DNA from: a virus
Virus record (IMG/VR): IMGVR_UViG_3300029267_002897
Coordinates: 1 to 64,000 of that record
Length of the DNA stretch: 64,000 nt
Direction: 5' to 3' (one strand)
In this document: piece after piece, positions 14,249 to 20,996 of the stretch
Position numbering within the stretch: the stretch's first letter is position 1
Layout: each line of letters begins with the position of its first letter
Made by a program: the position numbers and the translations under genes
Notes under the pieces: generated by a model
The model's input: only the letters and a program-made list of their open reading frames with translations
What the model was told of the DNA's origin: nothing
Database searches by the model: none

Positions 14249-14348
14249 TGTCTTTCTCCTTACAGGGGTTGATTGAATCGACCAGTAGAAGAAAGACTGG
14301 GGTGGGCCTCTAGCGGCTTTGTCTTCAGGTGAATCTCATAGCGTTAAT

Positions 14349-14597
14349 CTAGCCAATGGTTTTCATATTGTCAAACGGCTCACACCACACGCGGAGGATG
14401 TCTGCCTTTGGTATCAATACAAAGCTATCGTCTTCAGGGTCCAACGGATAACGGGCATCAACCGCCTCTCGGCAATCCATAGAGTATGCGTCTCCACGGT
14501 CGAAATCCTCGATTGTTTCAAGTGGATTAGCATCGTCGTCAGAGTGGTAGCACCCTACCTTGGTCAGGTCTTTAGTCTGGAAAAACCATTTCTTCAT
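14349..14597 (-). CDS. small acidic hypothetical protein
   Basis: 82 residues from the ATG at 14597 (AAAAGGAGAACAC upstream); the frame is open further but reaches into the neighbouring tRNA. The sequence (MKKWFFQTKDLTKVGCYHSDDD ... FVLIPKADILRVW) suggests a small beta-rich domain. It begins 22 nt downstream of the unusual tRNA. Function unknown. Confidence 0.75.
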   Translation of the reverse strand: MKKWFFQTKDLTKVGCYHSDDDANPLETIEDFDRGDAYSMDCREAVDARYPLDPEDDSFVLIPKADILRVWCEPFDNMKTIG

Positions 14598-14618
14598 TGT
14601 GTTCTCCTTTTGGTTGAG

Positions 14619-14690
14619 CGCCTCCACCAGGACTCGAACCTGGAACTAAGAGATTGAAACCTCCTGCTCTACCAGTTGAACTATAGAGGC
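14619..14690 (-). tRNA. tRNA with atypical anticodon arm (isotype uncertain)
   Basis: Acceptor GCCTCTA/TGGAGGC (one G-U), D arm GTTC...GAGC and a perfect T arm CCAGG-TTCGAGT-CCTGG are present; discriminator G. The anticodon region AGGAG-GTTTCAAT-CTCTT pairs best with an 8-nt loop. A 7-nt loop would give TTC (Glu) or TCA (UGA-reading) but only with poor stems. A canonical tRNA-Glu(TTC) exists at 22065, so this one may be degenerate or specialised. Confidence 0.75.
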
Positions 14691-14694
14691 TCAA

Positions 14695-14771
14695 TGGTCG
14701 GGGCGAAAGGATTCGAACCTTCGGCATCCAGCTCCCAAAGCTGGCGCGCTACCAGACTGCGCTACACCCCG
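14695..14771 (-). tRNA. tRNA-Pro (anticodon TGG)
   Basis: Minus strand: acceptor CGGGGTG/CGCCCCG, anticodon stem CCAGC/GCTGG around TTTGGGA, T loop TTCGAAT, discriminator A, and CCA encoded in the DNA. Confidence 0.95.
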
Positions 14772-14777
14772 AGCCGG

Positions 14778-14987
14778 TTACTTTACACCCTTAGCGAGAG
14801 TCCGGGGATATCTTTTTATCAAAGCGTCTAGCGAACTACCGAGATGGCGGGTAGGACGAAGCGGGTTCCTCTTGATGGATTCCCACAACGCACGAAGGAG
14901 ATGTTTATTGACGGCAGCCCTGGCTAGTTCCGGGGAAACTCCCAGTTTGACCAGCGTATGCCTGTAGCCCAATTCGTAGTGTGACAT
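14778..14987 (-). CDS. small protein with virion-type N-terminus
   Basis: 69 residues. MSHYELGYRHTLVKLGVSPELARAA matches the N-terminal pattern of structural-region proteins (Y-x-x-G/T-L-x-x-L-G-V/I), followed by a basic helical tail. This may be a short internal virion protein, although it lies among accessory genes. It starts 2 nt after the upstream stop with no strong ribosome site, so coupling is likely. Confidence 0.65.
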   Translation of the reverse strand: MSHYELGYRHTLVKLGVSPELARAAVNKHLLRALWESIKRNPLRPTRHLGSSLDALIKRYPRTLAKGVK

Positions 14988-14988
14988 C

Positions 14989-15576
14989 TCAGTGTACTTT
15001 CACGCTGAATTTGTCTTTGAACTCACCCTTCTTTTGCTCCTTCTGCTCTTGCCACATCTGACCCAGCGACGGCATCGGCGCAAGTTGCTGCTGTACTGGA
15101 ACTTCCGATTCGGTACTACACTGAGGGTCTTCCTGTGTACATTCCGAAGAGGCATCCCATTCGGGGGATTCACTGGGCTTTAGTGCTGTAGGAGCTTTTG
15201 TAGTCTTGATTGGGGGAGGAGACGGGGCGTCGCGGTAGTCTCGCTCTTGCAGCAGGACTTGCATGATAAAGTCCCGCAGGTTTCTCGTGTTCTGTTCTGA
15301 TACCGTCAGTCGCTGTTCGAGATATTGAATCCGTAACGTCGCTTGTTGCGCAAAGAGTTCAGTCTTGCCCCCGGCTTCGAAGGCTTCCCATGCTGCTTTC
15401 CAAACTTGTTTACTGGCCGCTTCCGCCTTCGCTTCCGCTTCCTCTTCCGTCCTGTCGATGAAGATATCCCAGAAGTCTGGGGCAGACGCCAGAACAAAGA
15501 GAACCGATATGATAGTGGGCACTCCGGCCTTCTTGAGTTTCACGACTGCGCCCGCTTTGTCGGCTACGTTGTTCAT
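14989..15576 (-). CDS. membrane-anchored coiled-coil protein
   Basis: 195 residues. A basic N-terminus and one hydrophobic helix (VPTIISVLFVLASAPDFWDIFI) are followed by a long charged coiled coil (EEEAEAKAEAASKQVWKAAWEAF, IQYLEQRLTVSEQNTRNLRDF) and a Pro/Ser/Glu-rich linker ending in a Lys-rich tail. The topology resembles other membrane coiled-coil proteins of this phage (10461, 12480). Ribosome site AAAGGAG 8 nt before the ATG. Function unknown. Confidence 0.75.
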   Translation of the reverse strand: MNNVADKAGAVVKLKKAGVPTIISVLFVLASAPDFWDIFIDRTEEEAEAKAEAASKQVWKAAWEAFEAGGKTELFAQQATLRIQYLEQRLTVSEQNTRNLRDFIMQVLLQERDYRDAPSPPPIKTTKAPTALKPSESPEWDASSECTQEDPQCSTESEVPVQQQLAPMPSLGQMWQEQKEQKKGEFKDKFSVKVH

Positions 15577-15588
15577 GGCATTACTCCT

Positions 15589-15756
15589 TTACGTAATCAT
15601 AGTCCGTTTTGGTTTGAACAAATTACAGGAGTACTCCGGGCCAGTGCGAAGGTGCTTCTTCTTGCACCGGGAACACGAGACCTTCCAGTACTTGCAGTTG
15701 CGACAGACAGCCTGGACCTTAGGCCGGGGGCGTGTATATCTCGTACGGGTTACCAT
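15589..15756 (-). CDS. small Cys-rich zinc-ribbon-like protein
   Basis: 55 residues, easily missed because of size. It starts at an ATG (15756) inside the 3' end of the upstream gene and reads MVTRTRYTRPRPKVQAVC... with CRNCKYWKVSCSRCKKK and a later Cys. Four Cys in C-x2-C/C-x2-C spacing among Lys/Arg residues is typical of a small zinc ribbon or knuckle. The frame is open for its entire length and coupled by a 38-nt overlap. Nucleic-acid binding is inferred. Confidence 0.65.
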   Translation of the reverse strand: MVTRTRYTRPRPKVQAVCRNCKYWKVSCSRCKKKHLRTGPEYSCNLFKPKRTMIT

Positions 15757-15937
15757 CTACCATTTCCGCGAACGGGGTAAAGAGGTACTCCTCGTCTACG
15801 TACCCTATCGCACAGAGTAGCACGGCGCGGCTCCCGTCGTCGATTCTCGTCGTTTCCAGGAGCGCGACGTTGCCATCTTCGAATGCACCCTGGAGAGTCT
15901 CGAAGTTGGCCTTCTCGGCTTCATTCAGCGGCATCAT
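15719..15937 (-). CDS. small conserved-type phage protein
   Basis: 72 residues with an N-terminal helix (EAEKANFETLQGAFEDGNVALLET) and a beta region (SRAVLLCAIGYVDEEYLFTPFAEM). Its layout resembles small phage proteins whose C-terminus reads LLCAV...Y.F.PFA and whose function is unknown. Start overlaps the upstream stop (GATGATG); either of two adjacent ATGs may be used. Confidence 0.75.
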   Translation of the reverse strand: MMPLNEAEKANFETLQGAFEDGNVALLETTRIDDGSRAVLLCAIGYVDEEYLFTPFAEMVDGNPYEIYTPPA

Positions 15938-16293
15938 CGCTCCTTCACTGTACGAAGCTTGGTGTTTTTCTTCTCTTTGCGGTATTTCTCCAACCCGAGA
16001 TGTAGGATGTACAGGAAAAACGTGTTCTCCTCTGAGAATTGCGAGTAGAGGAACTCCTCCATCAGGTTATCTTTTTCGTCCACGAGGAACGCAATCGCCA
16101 TCTTCTGAAAACGAGCCTGTACGAAGGGTTTGCTTACGCCGTATTTTCTAGCCGTTTGGCCCTGGTTGTGGTTCTGGTAATAGACGCACATTTCTTCGAG
16201 CTCCTCTTTGGTTTTGAGACCTTCGAGGATTCCGATGTCTTCTGCGTTTACTGCGTCCATCAGCTCGTTGTATAGTGCGGTGCTGCGGTCCAT
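15934..16293 (-). CDS. HTH-domain protein
   Basis: 119 residues from the ATG at 16293 (AAAGGAGCGGC upstream; an upstream ATG at 16353 lacks such a site). Residues about 35-65 (MCVYYQNHNQGQTARKYGVSKPFVQARFQ) form a clear helix-turn-helix of the resolvase/transposase-like sort: GQTARKYGVS-KPFV. The C-terminal half is helical and Lys-rich. A DNA-binding regulator is likely; its target is unknown. Confidence 0.75.
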   Translation of the reverse strand: MDRSTALYNELMDAVNAEDIGILEGLKTKEELEEMCVYYQNHNQGQTARKYGVSKPFVQARFQKMAIAFLVDEKDNLMEEFLYSQFSEENTFFLYILHLGLEKYRKEKKNTKLRTVKER

Positions 16294-16339
16294 TTTTGCC
16301 GCTCCTTTCACGTCGGTACTCTCGAGAGACCGATGAAGG

Positions 16340-16663
16340 TTAGTCGTCGTCATTGATGAGGGCCATCAGCTCATCTCTGCTGCTCTTTTTCCCCCGTGCC
16401 TTGGCAAGCCGTTCCGCTGCCGCTGCGCGCTCTTCTTCTGACATCTCGCGTCCACTCTCTTCCCAGGTCACCTGTCCCTTCATTTTGGGGTTGTACTTGA
16501 GCCACTCCTCGTCCGGCATGCTGGATGCGTAGGGCATCCATTGGTACAGCGGACACTTCGGGTTCTCGCAGTCGTATTTTCCGTCGGCATAGCCGCCTGT
16601 ACAGTCGTGACATTTGGCGAGCATTGCCAGCTTGCGCGTAGCCTTCTCGGGCTTCTTGGCCAT
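16340..16663 (-). CDS. small Cys4 zinc protein
   Basis: 107 residues. A Lys-rich start is followed by KCHDCTGGYADGKYDC and NPKCPLYQWMPY, a four-to-five Cys arrangement seen in small phage proteins of unknown function, probably zinc-binding. The C-terminal part is helical and charged (SEEERAAAAERLAKARGKKSSRDEL). Strong GGGAGGT before the ATG. It precedes the HTH gene in the same operon. Confidence 0.8.
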   Translation of the reverse strand: MAKKPEKATRKLAMLAKCHDCTGGYADGKYDCENPKCPLYQWMPYASSMPDEEWLKYNPKMKGQVTWEESGREMSEEERAAAAERLAKARGKKSSRDELMALINDDD

Positions 16664-16702
16664 CCTGATACCTCCCCCAAGCGGAAAACGGTATGGAAGT
16701 TG

Positions 16703-17551
16703 CTATGTCAGGGGTAGGAGCGCCCCCGGCTCAGTTTCCGGTTTCAATTGTTTCGCACTCGTCAAATGCTCACAATTTCCAAAGGCGTAAACGGCACGTT
16801 CGCAGTGTAGGTAATAAAGATTGCGGTCCACTTCCCCGGCTTCTAACGCTTGGGTATAGAGCTTGAGAAGTAGGGTAGCTCCGCGGTCTGTCTTAGGCTT
16901 TGTGCACAAATTCTCAGTGAACTGTCGATGAAATTCCCGAAGGCGCGGCTTATCGTAATGGTAGTATCCCCGTGTCAGCGCCGTGCGGTATAGCGCGTTC
17001 ACTCCTGCTGATTTCTCGTTCGTGAGGTCCGCCACGAACAGGATACCATCCCGAAATCGTTGAAAGGTTTCCCACCCATCTTGTATGTCGATAGGACCTT
17101 GGCTGCTACTCTTTTTAGTGCGCTCATGCGCGATGAGTAGCCGGGCAATGGGGGCGCAGAGCGTTCCGGGGTACCCCTGATGGGTGATGAATTGTTGGAG
17201 GTTGCGGGGGCGCTGGCCGTCTAACGCAGCTAGTTGAACGTGGACATCCGCGTCGAGGACGCAAATGACGAGTTCTACTGAACATCCAGATCGGACAATA
17301 GCGAGAAGTCGATGCTGCCCGTTTAGAAAAACGTAACTGCGTCCATGTTTTTGCAGGATCAAAGGGTCTCCGGGGTTACGGAACCATTTTCCGGCTTGCA
17401 TGACCGCAGCTAAATACCGCACTCGCTGTTCCGCTGCCTCTCGGTAGTTCGCAGTGTTGTACTTCAACAGTGCCGCAGCTTCTTTGGGTCCCACAGTTAA
17501 GCCGAAGTACTGGACTCCTTTCAACGGTTTCATGCTTTTCGGTAACTGCAT
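16703..17551 (-). CDS. second ParB/sulfiredoxin-fold protein
   Basis: 282 residues. Residues 40-115 read VRYLAAVMQAGKW, DPLILQKHGRSYVFLNGQHRLLAIVRSG and LVICVLDADVHVQLAALDGQRPRNLQQFI. The LNGQHRLLAI motif is the GxxRH-type loop of the ParB-like fold found in many phage proteins; the DGQRPR segment usually accompanies it. The C-terminal two thirds are helical. Strong AAGGAGG before the ATG at 17551. DNA or nucleotide binding is likely; partition or anti-defence roles are both possible. Confidence 0.7.
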   Translation of the reverse strand: MQLPKSMKPLKGVQYFGLTVGPKEAAALLKYNTANYREAAEQRVRYLAAVMQAGKWFRNPGDPLILQKHGRSYVFLNGQHRLLAIVRSGCSVELVICVLDADVHVQLAALDGQRPRNLQQFITHQGYPGTLCAPIARLLIAHERTKKSSSQGPIDIQDGWETFQRFRDGILFVADLTNEKSAGVNALYRTALTRGYYHYDKPRLREFHRQFTENLCTKPKTDRGATLLLKLYTQALEAGEVDRNLYYLHCERAVYAFGNCEHLTSAKQLKPETEPGALLPLT

Positions 17552-17560
17552 ACGTCCTCC

Positions 17561-18466
17561 TTATTTCAGCGGCCAGTTAGCGTACAAGAGTGGTTTCCCG
17601 AAAACCTCTCCACATGACGTGCAGCAAAGTCTTCGGCAGAGTGCTTCTCCCTTTTGGGCCTGCCACATCAAGCCTATCTCGTGCGAAGAACATGCAGGGC
17701 ACGGCGGGACGGCAACCGTTTTCGGGGGTCGTTTGCGCCATTCATACGTAGGCATCGGCCCGGGGGCATAAGCAAAAAGCCCCTCACTCATGGAGTACGT
17801 GTGCGCAAAACTGTCGTAAAGAACCTTTGCGTAGTCGGGGTCGTCCACCCGCTCTACGTCTTCCCATGAATTTTCCGCGTGCGCAGTTCCATTAGCGCTT
17901 CCTCGAAATGCCATTTGTGCCACGAACTTCTTTCCCTGCGGCACTAGCCCCACTAGCGTTTTCTTGTGCATCAGGGGGCGGGTTTCATTTTCCCGGAAAG
18001 GAGCGCTCTTCCCAAAATCCTGCCCCACTACGCGCGTGACGTCTGGGAGCCCGTAATCATTTTGGCCGTCTCGCCGCACCAAGTTAGGTATGCGGTTACC
18101 CGGGAACTTATGGCGCGGAACACAACAAAGGATGCGGTTATATTGGTCTGCGAGGCGGATAGTGGGACTGAATTTGTCTACTGCCCCAAGGCTATTCCCT
18201 TCTGCGAGCTCATGAAGAATGCGGGGATGGGTCAGTATCGACCAGAGAAAGCAGAGAATTCCTTTTGCCGCGTGCACCTCCTTAATAAAGGAGATCGCCT
18301 CGTCTACGACGAATCCCGGGTACATTTTAATGTTTTTCGTGTTGGGCAGATTAATTTCCTTCGAGAGTACGGGGGCTCCTCGTGTCATCGCGCAAGGGGC
18401 AAAATCCATATTGAAGTTTTGGTTAGGGGCCGGACGCACCTGCACCCTATTTTCCCATTTCTTCAT
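17561..18466 (-). CDS. hypothetical protein with C-terminal zinc ribbon
   Basis: 301 residues. The C-terminus carries CPACSSHEIG and CRRLCCTSCGEVFG, a four-Cys zinc ribbon. The body has no recognised motif; it contains two further Cys (RILCCVPRHKF) and a strand-rich region (KTLVGLVPQGKKFVAQMAF). TAGGAG precedes the ATG at 18466. A TGGTATAAC box on the minus strand at 18568-18577 may be its promoter. Function unknown. Confidence 0.75.
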   Translation of the reverse strand: MKKWENRVQVRPAPNQNFNMDFAPCAMTRGAPVLSKEINLPNTKNIKMYPGFVVDEAISFIKEVHAAKGILCFLWSILTHPRILHELAEGNSLGAVDKFSPTIRLADQYNRILCCVPRHKFPGNRIPNLVRRDGQNDYGLPDVTRVVGQDFGKSAPFRENETRPLMHKKTLVGLVPQGKKFVAQMAFRGSANGTAHAENSWEDVERVDDPDYAKVLYDSFAHTYSMSEGLFAYAPGPMPTYEWRKRPPKTVAVPPCPACSSHEIGLMWQAQKGEALCRRLCCTSCGEVFGKPLLYANWPLK

Positions 18467-18567
18467 TTTTTGAACTCCTAAAACTGAGGGGGTTACGTGC
18501 CTCGAGGATATCCACGCAGCGTTGTATCTACTTGGATACCTCCACTAGAAAATCCGCAGAGAGCGGT

Positions 18568-18577
18568 ATTTAGTTAT
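18568..18577 (-). promoter_or_regulatory. weak TGGTATAA promoter-like box
   Basis: Minus-strand GTGGTATAACTA in the 115-nt gap between 18466 and 18582; matches the GGTATAA core of the accessory promoter consensus but lies about 100 nt from the start codon. Confidence 0.35.
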
Positions 18578-18581
18578 ACCA

Positions 18582-19142
18582 CTACGTCCAATTCCATTTG
18601 AACGGCGGCAACGGATGGATGTCGGCGCAGCAGAGGGCGAATGCCCCTTGAAAGACGCCTTCTTTCTCCGCAGATTCCGGTAGCATTTCATCCGTGGCCC
18701 AGCCCATCACGTACGCACATCCTTGGGTGTTGTCTTCTTGCAGGTCCACGATGATAGGGATGTACACCAAGTTTTTGTGGCGCTCGGCGGGGCGCACCAA
18801 CAAGTGGTAGTCCAGCAGGGGTTTGTCTGGATACCGCAAGAGCGATGCCTTGAAGTCAATGTTGCCGCAGGCTACATCGCTCCCCCCGTCTCCTACGTGG
18901 GGGTGTCGATTGATGTACCACCGGCCTCGGGCATAATCGAACGGGTGGCCATAAAGCCAGCGGTGCCCCGCAATCTGGCCTAACTGCCCGACGAGTTGGT
19001 CAATTGCGAGAGCGTACTGGCGGTCTTCCCCCTCCCGTACACGCGATACTCCACCTAGAGACGCTTTCCCGGCGTTCCGTTTGGCGGTTGCTATGTCAGA
19101 GGGAGAGAAGACCAGTTTGATAACCTGGTCTGGGGTAACCAT
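18582..19142 (-). CDS. PD-(D/E)XK nuclease-like protein
   Basis: 186 residues. A candidate active site reads GDGGSDV ... NIDFKASLL (residues about 82-98), the D...(D/E)-x-K pattern of PD-(D/E)XK nucleases, preceded by helix QYALAIDQLVGQLGQIAG and followed by strand NLVYIPIIVDL. The ATG at 19142 follows GGAG and lies just inside the upstream stop. It may degrade host DNA or act in recombination. Assignment rests on the motif and secondary-structure order only. Confidence 0.6.
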   Translation of the reverse strand: MVTPDQVIKLVFSPSDIATAKRNAGKASLGGVSRVREGEDRQYALAIDQLVGQLGQIAGHRWLYGHPFDYARGRWYINRHPHVGDGGSDVACGNIDFKASLLRYPDKPLLDYHLLVRPAERHKNLVYIPIIVDLQEDNTQGCAYVMGWATDEMLPESAEKEGVFQGAFALCCADIHPLPPFKWNWT

Positions 19143-19145
19143 CTG

Positions 19146-19460
19146 TCATTTGTCTCCTATCCCCCGCATCGTCTTGCGCCAGCGGGCAACGTTCTTCACG
19201 AGTGTATCCTCCGGGTCCGACTCTCCAGGCGGGAGAGGCTCGACGCCCGCCTCTCGAGCCTTCAGGTACTCGATGACTTTTACGGCGTAACTTTTCAGCC
19301 ACTCCACTTCTTCGTGAGTGATGTGTTCTTGCAGCAGCGGAAGGAAGTAGGGGTCTTCTATCAGACCAATGTAGGAAACCACGTTGTCGCGGAGGTCGAT
19401 GTCTTCGGACTGGAGCGCGGCGTCGAGGATGCGGTAGAGCTTGTCTTTCGCCGCGTCCAT
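19146..19460 (-). CDS. hypothetical helical protein
   Basis: 104 residues, mostly helical (KLYRILDAALQSEDIDLRDNVVSYIGLIED, EEVEWLKSYAVKVIEYLKAREAG), with HEAT-like amphipathic repeats in the first 80 residues. No known family recognised. No clear ribosome site; the start lies 6 nt after the upstream stop, so translation is probably coupled. Confidence 0.75.
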   Translation of the reverse strand: MDAAKDKLYRILDAALQSEDIDLRDNVVSYIGLIEDPYFLPLLQEHITHEEVEWLKSYAVKVIEYLKAREAGVEPLPPGESDPEDTLVKNVARWRKTMRGIGDK

Positions 19461-19466
19461 TACGGG

Positions 19467-19760
19467 TTACGCTTCTCCGGCCGGAGCCATGTGCATCAAG
19501 TTCTGCTTGGTGGGGTCCTTGCCGACAGCCACGAAACGGCGGATAGCTGCGAGGATTTTCTTGGGGTCGTCACAAGACTCCCCGTCGACTCGACAGTTTC
19601 CATCTGGGCCGATGTAGAAGACTTCGGTACCATCGATGCTCAGCCGAATCTGCTCGGGGTTGTTCCACGCCCGTCCTTTGCGCTCGACGTGGTTCTTCTG
19701 TGCGAGTTCTATCATCTCCTCTGCTTTCAAGAGAAGACGGGTTGCCGTATCCGTAGCCAT
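19467..19760 (-). CDS. small hypothetical protein
   Basis: 97 residues: N-terminal helix (ATRLLLKAEEMIELAQKN), then strands with a Cys pair (LSIDGTEVFYIGPDGNCRVDGESC) and a helix (PKKILAAIRRFVAVG). AAAGGAACG precedes the ATG at 19760. It directly follows the AdoMet decarboxylase gene in the same direction. No family recognised. Confidence 0.7.
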   Translation of the reverse strand: MATDTATRLLLKAEEMIELAQKNHVERKGRAWNNPEQIRLSIDGTEVFYIGPDGNCRVDGESCDDPKKILAAIRRFVAVGKDPTKQNLMHMAPAGEA

Positions 19761-19773
19761 GCTGCGTTCCTTT

Positions 19774-20166
19774 CTACAGAAAACCGTGCCCGTTCACATG
19801 GTGGCACACTATCCCGATACCGTTGCGGTTGCCCCGGGTCAGGCTGAGGACGCCTGCTTCCTTGGCCTCGAAAAACTCCTTCAGCACCGGCCCCACGACC
19901 TTGGGGTCTTTCTCCCCACAGGTGAAGACATCCACTGTAGCATAGCGATGTTCGGGCCACGTGTGAATTACGATGTGGGACTCTTCAATGACGAGAATCC
20001 CCGTGTACCCCTGCGGGTCGTAGTTGTGGTGTGTGTAGGTGATTGGCGTGACGTCGATGACTGCGGCGATGCTGCGGAGGCACTTCTCGATGTACTCCCC
20101 GTCCTCGAGAAAGTCCGTGTTGCAGTTCCAGAGTTCGACGATGACGTGTTTGCTTGCTGTATTCAT
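19774..20166 (-). CDS. speD: S-adenosylmethionine decarboxylase proenzyme
   Basis: 130 residues, the size of the short bacterial/archaeal SpeH-type enzyme. It decarboxylates S-adenosylmethionine to supply aminopropyl groups for spermidine. The diagnostic block is intact: VIEESHIVIHTWPEH (the Ser of ESH becomes the pyruvoyl group after self-cleavage), followed by DVFTCGEKDP with the catalytic Cys. The N-terminal strand HVIVELWNC also fits. Phage polyamine synthesis could neutralise packaged DNA or alter host physiology. The start overlaps the upstream stop (GCATGA). No spermidine synthase is seen in the window. Confidence 0.92.
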   Translation of the reverse strand: MNTASKHVIVELWNCNTDFLEDGEYIEKCLRSIAAVIDVTPITYTHHNYDPQGYTGILVIEESHIVIHTWPEHRYATVDVFTCGEKDPKVVGPVLKEFFEAKEAGVLSLTRGNRNGIGIVCHHVNGHGFL

Positions 20167-20447
20167 GCGGGAATTATAACCCAGTCGGCAGAGGTTACTA
20201 TGCCATTGCAGATGCAGGTTGGACCGCCCCCCAACATCAAACCGTTGTCTTGAGCGAGGCGTTCAGCCTCCGGATAAATGAGGTCAGCATACGCGCCTTG
20301 GGGAATCATTCGTAGCCGTACCACGTAGTAGGGGAGTCCGTTGTTTCCTACTCTCCGTTCGAAGAAGGATTCTATCAACTTTTCAGCCAAGTAGTCGTAG
20401 AGCTTCTGGACCCGAGGAGTGATTGGATAGAAGCTGGCTTTAGACAT
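20163..20447 (-). CDS. small paralogue-family protein
   Basis: 94 residues from the ATG at 20447 (AGGAG 8 nt upstream; a TTG two codons earlier is too close to the site). Layout: helix (VQKLYDYLAEKLIESFFERR), strand (YYVVRLRMIPQG), motif YADLIYPEAERLAQDNGLML, final strands (VTSADWVIIPA). It is the third of three consecutive paralogues (20718, 20440, 20163), tandem duplicates feeding into speD by overlap. Function unknown. Confidence 0.8.
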   Translation of the reverse strand: MSKASFYPITPRVQKLYDYLAEKLIESFFERRVGNNGLPYYVVRLRMIPQGAYADLIYPEAERLAQDNGLMLGGGPTCICNGIVTSADWVIIPA

Positions 20448-20715
20448 ATCCAAGCTCCTGTGCTGAAGGGTGGAGAACGTCGACCTGCATGCTGGTCACC
20501 TCGGTTCCGAACAACGGATGACGGAAAGACACCATCATCCTGAATCCTTGTTCTTCGATTATCTCCTGCATTGTGGGCCGGAGAACTTCCTCGAAAAATG
20601 ACGACGGCACCGCATAGAGGTCGACAACCCAACCCCCGCCCTTCTCCTTGCGCGCCCAGATATCGAACTCCACTACTTTCTCGGTCAGGTACGCCTCGAG
20701 GAATGCGACAATCAT
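20440..20715 (-). CDS. small paralogue-family protein
   Basis: 91 residues from the ATG at 20715 (GAGG nearby). Helix (MIVAFLEAYLTEKVVEF), strand (GGWVVDLYAVP), motif SFFEEVLRPTMQEIIEEQGFRMMVSF, closing strand (TSMQVDVLHP). It overlaps both neighbouring paralogues by a few nt. Same family as the genes at 4616, 6311 and 9965. Confidence 0.8.
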   Translation of the reverse strand: MIVAFLEAYLTEKVVEFDIWARKEKGGGWVVDLYAVPSSFFEEVLRPTMQEIIEEQGFRMMVSFRHPLFGTEVTSMQVDVLHPSAQELGYV

Positions 20716-20717
20716 CG

Positions 20718-20996
20718 TCAATACCTCACTACCAGGTCGATGCGCACGTAGTCAGCCCGGATGTTGTGGTTACTGCCGCGCGTTACTTTGAATCCATGGT
20801 CTCGTGCGATGCGCAAGACTTCCGGGAAGATGAGTTCCTGGTAGGTCTTCGTCGGGACCGCACCGTTGAGCTGCAAGAACTTCTCTCCAATGAACGAGAC
20901 ATTTACGCCCTCCACCATCTTCTCTTCAAGATAAGCAATCAAGTCGTCGTGAAAATTGATTGCTAGAATCGCATCTTGCTGGTTACCACTGGCCAT
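20718..20996 (-). CDS. small paralogue-family protein
   Basis: 92 residues from the ATG at 20996, inside the end of the DUF5662-like gene; the longer upstream open frame is a re-reading of that gene. Helix (FHDDLIAYLEEKMVEGV), strand (FLQLNGAVP), motif TYQELIFPEVLRIARDHGFKV, closing strand (DYVRIDLVVRY). First of a three-gene tandem array. Function unknown. Confidence 0.8.
   Translation of the reverse strand: MASGNQQDAILAINFHDDLIAYLEEKMVEGVNVSFIGEKFLQLNGAVPTKTYQELIFPEVLRIARDHGFKVTRGSNHNIRADYVRIDLVVRY

Noticed and set aside
14405-14416. TTTGGTATCAATA as a further accessory promoter
   Set aside because: It lies inside a coding region on the opposite strand with no plus-strand gene downstream and is explained by the codons for Val-Leu-Ile-Pro-Lys.
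20170-20178. TATAATT directly before the speD start as a virion-class promoter
   Set aside because: It falls in the coding end of the upstream gene and only a few nt from the start codon, lacks the CC context, and the cluster is accessory; probably chance.
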